This document shows positions 40,501 to 49,500 of a DNA stretch of 64,000 bases, piece after piece; the stretch's first letter is position 1, and every line of letters begins with the position of its first letter. A program made the translations under genes and the position numbers. The stretch is from Cladopsammia gracilis. Lineage: Eukaryota; Cnidaria; Anthozoa; Scleractinia; Dendrophylliidae. The notes under the pieces are model-generated. The model was not told the DNA's origin. It did not search any database and saw only the letters and a program-made list of their open reading frames with translations. The stretch lies in contig JAJGOT010000017.1 of assembly GCA_022457155.1 (NCBI GenBank), forward strand, positions 1,681,001 through 1,745,000, given 5' to 3'.

Positions 40501-43500
40501 CATTCAAATCCAAGTCAGTCTCCATAACCATCTTCCCTGCTTCGAAAACAAAAGGGAAATCGAAGACGCTGCTTGCAACATCAGGTTGAGAACCAGCAAT
40601 GCCATATATGATCAGATTTGCATTTCCTTTTTCAGCTGATTCGGCAGTTCCTCTCCATTTCAAATCCAGGAAAATAAATTCAGGTGGGGAAATCCTCCAT
40701 TTATGCATGTGGATGATGGATCTGGAATACCCCGAAAACTTCTTAGTTGATTGTTGGTTGATATTCAGACTTGTGCTCACAACGTTGACGCTCACGCCAT
40801 CCATTGACGCGGGGAAGAATTCAATGCAGAGTGTGTATTCTCCCTCTGGTAATTTGTACATATTGAATCCAAGTCTCCCATCATATTCATTGAAATGATC
40901 TTTGGTTATTTTCAAGTCATAGGCCTTCTTGTTGAAATGATGCGGTGAACTTGCAAAATCACTTATCCCAGTTACTTCCATATCATGCTCAGAGCTGGAT
41001 TGGTCCACATCTTCCATCAGATACCTGAATTCATCTTTCGGGCGAGAGGTTGACGTGATATGCGATTCATTGACATATTCTTTAAGTTTCTCTTCTAATT
41101 CTATCGTGTGGACTACCACACCTCCTATCGCATTATCCACATAAGATTTTGACGTGGGTTGATGCTTCAGAGTTGGCGTTGCAATATTGTTTATTTGTTG
41201 CGAATTCATATCCAAGTTTCCGGTCATTGTCCCACCTTCCAACGAAAGCTTTTTCGCGGATTGGGCATCCACATATCGCATATTTGCGCCCTGATCGGCA
41301 ACTTCGGGATCTTTCACGTTAAAAATGGTGTGATTTCCCATATCCAAAGCCGTCTCCATTGGAAACGTCTCTTTGCGGCTGAGAAAGATATTTTTGGTGT
41401 CATTATAAGAAACCAGGTTGTTGTATGCGGCTCCCAAATCATGCCATGTTTGTTGTTTTGAGTTTTTCACGTTGAAAAGCCCTTTCAAATCCAGGTCCTT
41501 CGTGACTTCATGAGTTGGTTCAGGAGCATTGGGGTGGAATTTTTTCAATGTGACCATATTCACCGCTGACAAATCCTGGTTTTCATCCGTGTCCAGATTG
41601 ACGATCAATTTGCGATTCATTTCTATTTCCCCGGGGTTGATGAGTTTTTGCCCCCTGAGATCAAGATCCCCAGTCATATGGGAAGACCCATCCACCTGGA
41701 GAGAATCTGCTCGCAATTGCGTTGCAAGCGTGTCAACTTGGTGCTTTGTGATTGCATCCGAATTCCCCGTTCCTTCAGCGATATTGGTCATTTTTTTGTT
41801 TTGAAGATCGAAGTCTCCTGCGGGAGTCAGCTTGAAACCAACTCCTGGCAATCCATCTTTTCCATCTTTTCCTCCCTGGAAGTTGCTTGTTTCAGACAGC
41901 AATCCATTTGAATAACTCATTTTAAAACCTTTCATCAAAATTTTTGGCAATGAATTTCCTCGGCTTATCCACATACAGGAAAGAGAACGGATCATGCGTT
42001 GCTTTACGATAATCTTCTTTGCTGACTTGTGTCTCCCGGCAGAGAAGAGAAACTTCATTGTTGCTGGGGAATTCAAAAATGCAAAAATGTGAGCAATTCA
42101 AACGGATATCTTTGGGTGTTTGGAAATAACTTTGTGAAAGATAAATCACGGAACAATTCTTGTGCCTACCCTGAATGAAATAATCAATCAATGGCTTTTG
42201 GTTCTTTTCAGAAACAAAATCATCAAAAACAACCAGCTTTTGATTATCCCCTGACAATTCAGAAACTGGGATGATTTCATCCGGGGATGCTTCCACGACG
42301 TCATACCCAGCTTCTTTGCTGATTGGGCGAAACGTTTTCAGCAGATGCTGATATTTGGTTTGGTCAAGATTTTTCGCATAGAGGAAGATTTTATCGTAGA
42401 AGAGCAGGCGGAAAATCATATCCAGGAGAACATTTGTTTTCCCCGATCCTGAAGGGCCACAGATCAACATTCTGAAAGTTCGATCCGGCATGAACGGGTG
42501 AAGTTGTTTGAAATTTGTGATTGGATCCTGACAATCATAATTTGGGATTTTCATTTTATTAATGAACATGACATTCTTCTTCTGAATATGAGACAACTTG
42601 TGAGATTCTGAGATTCTGAGATTCTGAGATTCTGAGATTCTGAGATTCTGAGATTCTGAGATTCTGAGATTCTGAGATTATGATTCTTAATAAAATGAGT
42701 TTATTGAAATGGCAAGAAATTGCTAAAAGCAAATCTGCTTTGGGTAAAAAAATCAACTTTGTTCATGATACCATCACCCAGAAAAAGTTGGGTGAAGAGA
42801 CAAGCCAAATCGGGTTTGAAAAAATGTTCAAACCCATAACAGCAAAATTAAATGATGTTATTGTATCGAATTTGAAACCCCCTCCAAGACTTAGGAAAAA
42901 GAAAGTCATTGAAGAAAAACCAGGCGTTGATTATTATCCAGACGTAGATCCATTTGAAGAAATGGATGTTGAAGGTTTATTTGATGCTGATGAGGCGGCT
43001 GTTGCACCGCAAGCAGCTAAGCAACTTCCAGAAAGACCGCCAACATATGAAGAAGTACTGGAAGAGTTAGAAGGTGAATCACCTATATATGAAGAGGGCG
43101 TTCCTGATTATGCTATAGAAGAAGAAGAGGAAGAAGCGGAAGCGGGAGACGAGGAAGACGCTCAAGAAGACGCAGTTAATAACATGCTAGATAACATGGG
43201 TTTATCAAATTATGACACAACGGAGAAAGTCTTAGCTCAGCCAAATGTTCCGGTAGAAAAGAAAAAAAATTTCATTGAAAACAGCATTATAAAGCGGGCT
43301 TTAAAAAAAAGAGACCAACTGAACAGTCGCATCAGCTATCAGAACAAAAAATTCAAAAACGGTGAAATAACGGCAGATGCATTGGCTGTGGCAGTGAAGC
43401 CAATAAAGGCTAACAGAAAAGTATTGAATGACTACATGAATTATTATAGAGGGAAACTCAAGCCATTTAAAGGATCGGGCGTCAGCAGAAGGGGTGGATC

Positions 43501-46500
43501 CATCCGTTTTTTCTCCAACCCCAAAGATCTTCTCCAGAAACTTGAAGTCATCGTTGGCTCCATTCTTGCTGGGAATACGAATCAGGGCATCAGAAATACC
43601 GGGGTGTCAATTCTCGATCTTCTCCTGAAAGAAAACGTCATCAATCGTTCCCAGCATGAGATGCTTTTCAGAAAGTATTTCAAACTCTAAAATGGAAATC
43701 GAAAGAGAAATTGTCCTATCATCCTTTTCCGTCAAGATTGGGGGAAACAAACCAGAAAATTTCACAACAAAATTCAATCGGCCCATTGTTTTGGATCCAA
43801 ATTCCCAATATGTTGTTGGGTTGAACAGAATTATCAATATGAGTTTTACGTGGTATAACATCAATGCGGCATTGAAAAATCAGCTGATTAGATTCAGCTC
43901 TGACGGTGGGGAAACATTTTCCGATATCACCTTTCCCGCTGGGGTTTGGGATTATTCCACTTTGAATGCGGCAATTCGAAACGCAACAGGCCCCCTCGCA
44001 GGAAAGAATGAAAAATTCCCAATCAATCTTGTTTTCTCTCCCACAACTTTCAGAACGACAATCACGCTGGAAGAAAACTGGCAACTTGATCTCGAGAAAT
44101 CCAACTTTGGCGATCTCATTGGTTTCGATAAAAAGATTCTGAAAGACAAAGTCAACATTGGCCCCAGAGTTCCAAACCTCAGCCAAGATACTGATATGTT
44201 GAACGTTCATTGCGATCTCACAAGTGATTCGCTTGTGGATGGGGAAGAGAGCGATATCATCTTCTCCTTTTCAACATCTGTTCTGCAGGCCTCCTATAGT
44301 TTCACTTTGGAACCCATGAGAGTGATGTTCAGCCGTGTGAATAAAAACAGAATAAGCTCCATTCGGATCTGGATCACCGATGGGAAAAGGCGGATTGTTG
44401 ATTTGAATGGAGCTGATACAGCATTCTCGCTTATCTTGAAAAAACAAATAAAATGAAAAGTTATGAATTCTCTCGTTTTTTCCACCCCCAGCTGGGGCGG
44501 TTTGTCTTCCGGCACAAAGGAACAGGTGTCATTGTGGACAATATTTTCAAACCAATGAGGAAGGTCGCATCAGTCGTCTTCAATAAATTCGCGAAACCCA
44601 TTGCGAAAAAAGCCTTGGAATCAGGAATTTCTTACGCTGGGGATAAACTCGGCAAAAAAGCAGTTGAAAAATCTGGTGATTTGATCATGAAAAAACTGGG
44701 AAATATGAGAAGGAAACCCTCCTCCAAAAAAGCTGCTGCTGCTCCTCCTCGACCGAAGGGAGAAAGTTCTGATGCCATATTGAACAGGTTGATCTCTGGG
44801 CAAGGAATTCGAAAAAGAAAAAAATGATTTAAAATGGCTTTTCGATCGAATGAATATCTTCAAAGAAATGAATTAGTGCGCTTCCAGCTGGATGATACAA
44901 TCCGAGCTCCAGCTAATGCTCAACACCAACAAAAAAGTGGTTATAAATTCACGATTAATGACCGATCCGCATTCTATGATTGGTATAATGCGTATTTCGA
45001 GGTGCAGTTTCAACTCCAGAAAATAGCAGACGGCGCTGGGTATGCCGCAGCTGACAGAATCACAGTGATCAATGGCGCTCATTCCCTGATTAATCACCTG
45101 AAGATTAGTTCTGCTGGAAAGATTGTTTATGAGACTGATAATCTGCATAACGTTACTTTTATTAAAAATTTGCTAGAATACTCCGATGACTTCAGCAGAT
45201 CAGTCGCCAAGAACAGTTTCTGGTATTTGGATACTGATGCAACAACCGCTAATACGAATGCAGGATTTGAAGCTCGCAGGATACAATCTCAAGCAGTGCA
45301 AAACAATGGAAACGGTGGTGCAAAGAACATTAACGTCATCATTCCCCTGAATCGCTTTTCCTTTTTCGAAGAGTTGGAGGATAAGATGCTTGTGCCCATG
45401 CAGCTGCAATTTGAGATTAAGCTTCAACAGGATAATGAATTAATTCATATGGCTAATGGCACTGATGCTGGAAGAGTTGTTGTGAATAGGTTTTTGCTTT
45501 GGGTCCCCAGATTGACACCCAAAGATTCTCTTTATGACAAATTTGTCAGTTCATTCCTGAAAGAAACACAATGGAAATATCTGAGGGAGATGTATTCCGA
45601 ATCAGCTCCTACGCAGTCATCAGGATTCTTCCAGATATCCGCATCCATTGACAATGTTAAGCATATTTTTGTTTATCTTAAAAGAACCAATGATGACGCT
45701 AAAGAAGAAGATAGCCCTTATCTCATGAACACTTTCCAGCTGAATGCGGACAATGCAAACTCATCCTTGTCGAACTGCCGGCTGGAATATGGAAACGGAG
45801 TTTTCTACCCGGAAACAGAGTATGACAGTGAAAGCAAAGTGAGGATTTTCCAGGATGTCATGAGTTATGCAATGAGGAAAAATGATTTCAACACAGGGAC
45901 ACAGTTGAATCTAGCCAATTTCAATTCTCTTTTCCCGTTGATCTATTTCGATCTGACTTATCAAACTGAAAAACCAACAAGAGATCCCAAGCAGCTGATA
46001 TTCAGGTATCGATTGAACGCAGATGCAGAGGCAAACTTCAATGTACATGCCATTGTTCTCTATGAAGACATGGTGAAAATCGATAAGATTGGAAATGAGC
46101 TGGTGATCGTGTGATCTGTGAAGCGAAAAAAAAAACATATCTTGTCATTTAAAATGACAACATATCACCCATATAAAGTAAATCTGTCGGAAGGGCAAAA
46201 AAGTAAGCTGGGAAAAGCATTCCGAACAAACAATCCTGTCACCCTGAGATTGGGTAGCAAACAAACAAGCGGAAGTGATGAACTGATGCTCACGGCAAAT
46301 CAAATAAAACGGATTGGAAAAGCCGCATCTCAGGGAAAGGGAGCTGAGATCAAAATCTCGAAAACGCAAATCCGAAAAGTGATGAAGCAAGGCGGAAGTC
46401 TTTTCTCTGCTATTGTTCCCCTGGCTCGTTCCCTGGCACCCACCCTGGCAAAGACACTTGGACTGTCAGCATTGGCTGGTTTGGCGAGTGAAGGAGCGAG

Positions 46501-49500
46501 TCAAGTTGTGAAAAAAATAAGCGGGAAGGGAGGCGGACAAACGGGCGGATTTCTCATTCCCCAATCCAAAATTCAAAAACTGATTGACAATAAACATTTG
46601 TTGACAAATAAGCAGAAACAGGATATTTTGACTGCCCTGAAATCAGGAGGACAGTTGGTGATGAAACCATCCGCAAAACAATCTGGTGGGGCATTGGGAA
46701 CAATTCTGGCTTCCATTGGAATTCCACTGGCACTTGACATGGTAAAAAACATGTTTGGAAAAGGAGCGCCAAGAGTTGGTCGCCCCAAAGGAAAGGGAGC
46801 GCAGCGACCGCGACTGAAAGGAGAAGGTGCACCAAGATTGGGGGCGCATCCGTTTCAACCTCCCCCATTCATCGGAACCTGGGGACGAAAAATTGGGATG
46901 GGAAAAAAATCCAAAAAAGGAACGGGACTTCTGCTGGGGGAAAAAAGTCCATTCAACAACATCCCAATTCTCGGGGCAATATTGTGAGCAAAGCGAAACC
47001 CAAATTCGTGAACAAACCCCTGAGCAACCTTGATCTTCTCCAGTGGATTGATTTTCTGAAAATTCCCAATTTCAAAGGGATTTTCGCCAGGGATGAAGCG
47101 AGGCCCCGAGAACACAGCCCCTGCATCATCAATCTTGATTCACTTGAAAATGCTGGAACTCACTGGGTGTGCTGCGCTCCGGGGAAAAAATTCACGTGGT
47201 ATTTCGACTCTTTTGGGATGGGATTTCCCCAGGAATTCAAAAGTTCCAAACCAGTGATTTGGAACAGCAGTCAGTATCAAAACATCAACAGTGTCCTTTG
47301 CGGGTATTATTGCCTTTATTTCCTCCATCAATGGTCGCAGGGGAAAGATTTCTATGATATTCTCAAACCTTTCAGTCTGACTGATACGATGAGGAATGAA
47401 AGATTCATAAAAGAATATTTCGATTGAAAATGAAATCATATTGCGTGAAGGAGAAAAAACAAACTGAATGCGTGGAACCATCTGGATATATGACTTCGAA
47501 AAATGGCAGAAAAATGTTTTTTTGCCATTGCGCTTCCTGCGGAATCAAGAAAACAAGATTTGTGAAAAGTTCGGGAAACTGAGTCTGCCCCCACAAGGTG
47601 GGGGCTTTGGAGAGTTGGCGCTGACTGGCGTGGCTCATGCGCTGCCTTGGTTGGGAAAAAAGACAGTTGAAATGGGTCGTTATGGAGCTAGTGAATTGTT
47701 GCGAAACAAAAACGCTCAAAAGAAAGCATTGGATTTTGCCCTGGACAAGATGAAACCATTTCTTGCCAAAACCTCTTCCGATATGCTCAATCAACTGAGT
47801 ACGGCGATTAGACCAAACAGAAAATATAAAACAGATCGAGCAGATTTGGATGGCAGCGGGTTGGATGTTCATTCCCTGATTGGGAAGCTGCCAAGACCAA
47901 AGAAAGGTTTCACCCTCCCAGGGCATAATTATACCGGCCCTTATAACCCATTGAATAAGCAAGTCAGATTCGATGAAAAGGGAAAAATTCTCGAAATCTG
48001 GCAGCAGCCCACAGGAAAAACAGATGCAGTTGCTATGCAGCACGATGTTGATTATTCCGTCTGCGCAAAGAAAGCGGATCCACGCAAATGCAAGAACGAA
48101 GCAGACAGGAAAATGGTTGCCGCTTTGGATGCCATTCCCTGGAAAGATAGACAGTGGGGTCATGCTTTGGCGAGAAACACAATTCAAGCAAAACAGAAAC
48201 TTGGCCTCGGCGCTCCAAAAAACGGGAAAAGATTTTGAGTGAAGGCTGGGCTCAAAATCTGGCAAACGAACTTCACCGGCCAATCCGGCGGCGCTTCCCA
48301 AAGAGGCGAGTCATTGCGTATGGGATTGACAACATCTGGGCGGCTGATCTGGTCGAGATGGGGAAATTTTCGAGGTGGAATAAAGGGATCAGATACCTGC
48401 TGATGGTGATCGATGTTTTCTCAAAATTCGGTTGGATTCGTCCCCTGAAAGACAAGCGAGGTCAAACAGTGGCTGATGCTTTCCGAGATATATTCAAAGG
48501 GAGAAAACCGAAGATGCTTTGGACAGACAAAGGATCTGAATTTTTCAATGGAACAATGAACCATCTCCTGAGCGAGAATGGGGTAAAATTGTATACAACG
48601 GAAAATCAAGAAAAGGCATCTGTGGTTGAACGTTGGAACAGGTCTTTCAAAGAGAAACTCTTTAAAATGTTTTCGGCTAACAACAATACAATATACTGGG
48701 ACAAGCTTGGCAAATTAGCGGATGAATATAACCACCGTTTTCATTCGAGCATTGCCATGAGTCCCGCAGAGGCGAGCAAGCAGGAAAATGAGAAAAAGGT
48801 TTTCGCTAATTTATACGGAGATTTAATTTATGCTAAACACAACCCAGCAAAATTCAGGGTTGGCGACCGGGTGAGAATTTCAAAGTTTAAACGGCAATTA
48901 TTTGACAAAGGTTTCACCCCGAACTGGTCGGAAGAGATATTTGTGATTGACGAAATAAAGAACACAAACCCTGTAACGTATAAATTAGTCGATCTGTTGG
49001 GAGAAAACATCACTGGATCATTTTACGAGGCGGAACTTCAAAGAACAACGCAAGATGTGTTTCGAATTGAAAAGGTTATTCGCCGTGATAATAAGCGAAA
49101 ACTCGCGCTTGTAAAATGGAAAGGTTATTCTAACAAATTTAATTCTTGGGTTCCACTGAGCGATGTTCAAAATCTCTGAGACATTATGATCACATGTGAA
49201 CACTGGAACACAGGAAGTTTGAGTTAAAAAACACAGGAAGTTTGAGTTAAAAAAACACAGGAAGTTTGAGTTAAAAAAAAACACAGGAAGTTTGAGTTAA
49301 AATAAAGATGATGTAATGAGATGATGCAATTCACACTATATAAACGCAAACACTGCGCGAGCAACTTTAGTAGAAAACAAACATGAACAGTGAGCAGATG
49401 TTAAAAGACGTAAACCAATCTTTTCGCGAACTTGGCACAAAACATCCAGATATTCAACCTTACTTACAAAAATGCTTTGACGAGATAAAGGAAAAGTTTA

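Noticed and set aside
47468..47572. ATG at 47468 as the natural start of the PLA2 gene
   Set aside because: The 35 codons it adds overlap the zinc-ribbon gene in another frame, lack the AAAATG context and look non-native. Kept only as an alternative.
47405..48301. 298-codon minus-strand frame opposite the zinc-ribbon/PLA2 region
   Set aside because: It is antisense to recognised Zn-ribbon and PLA2 coding sequence and has no recognisable domain.
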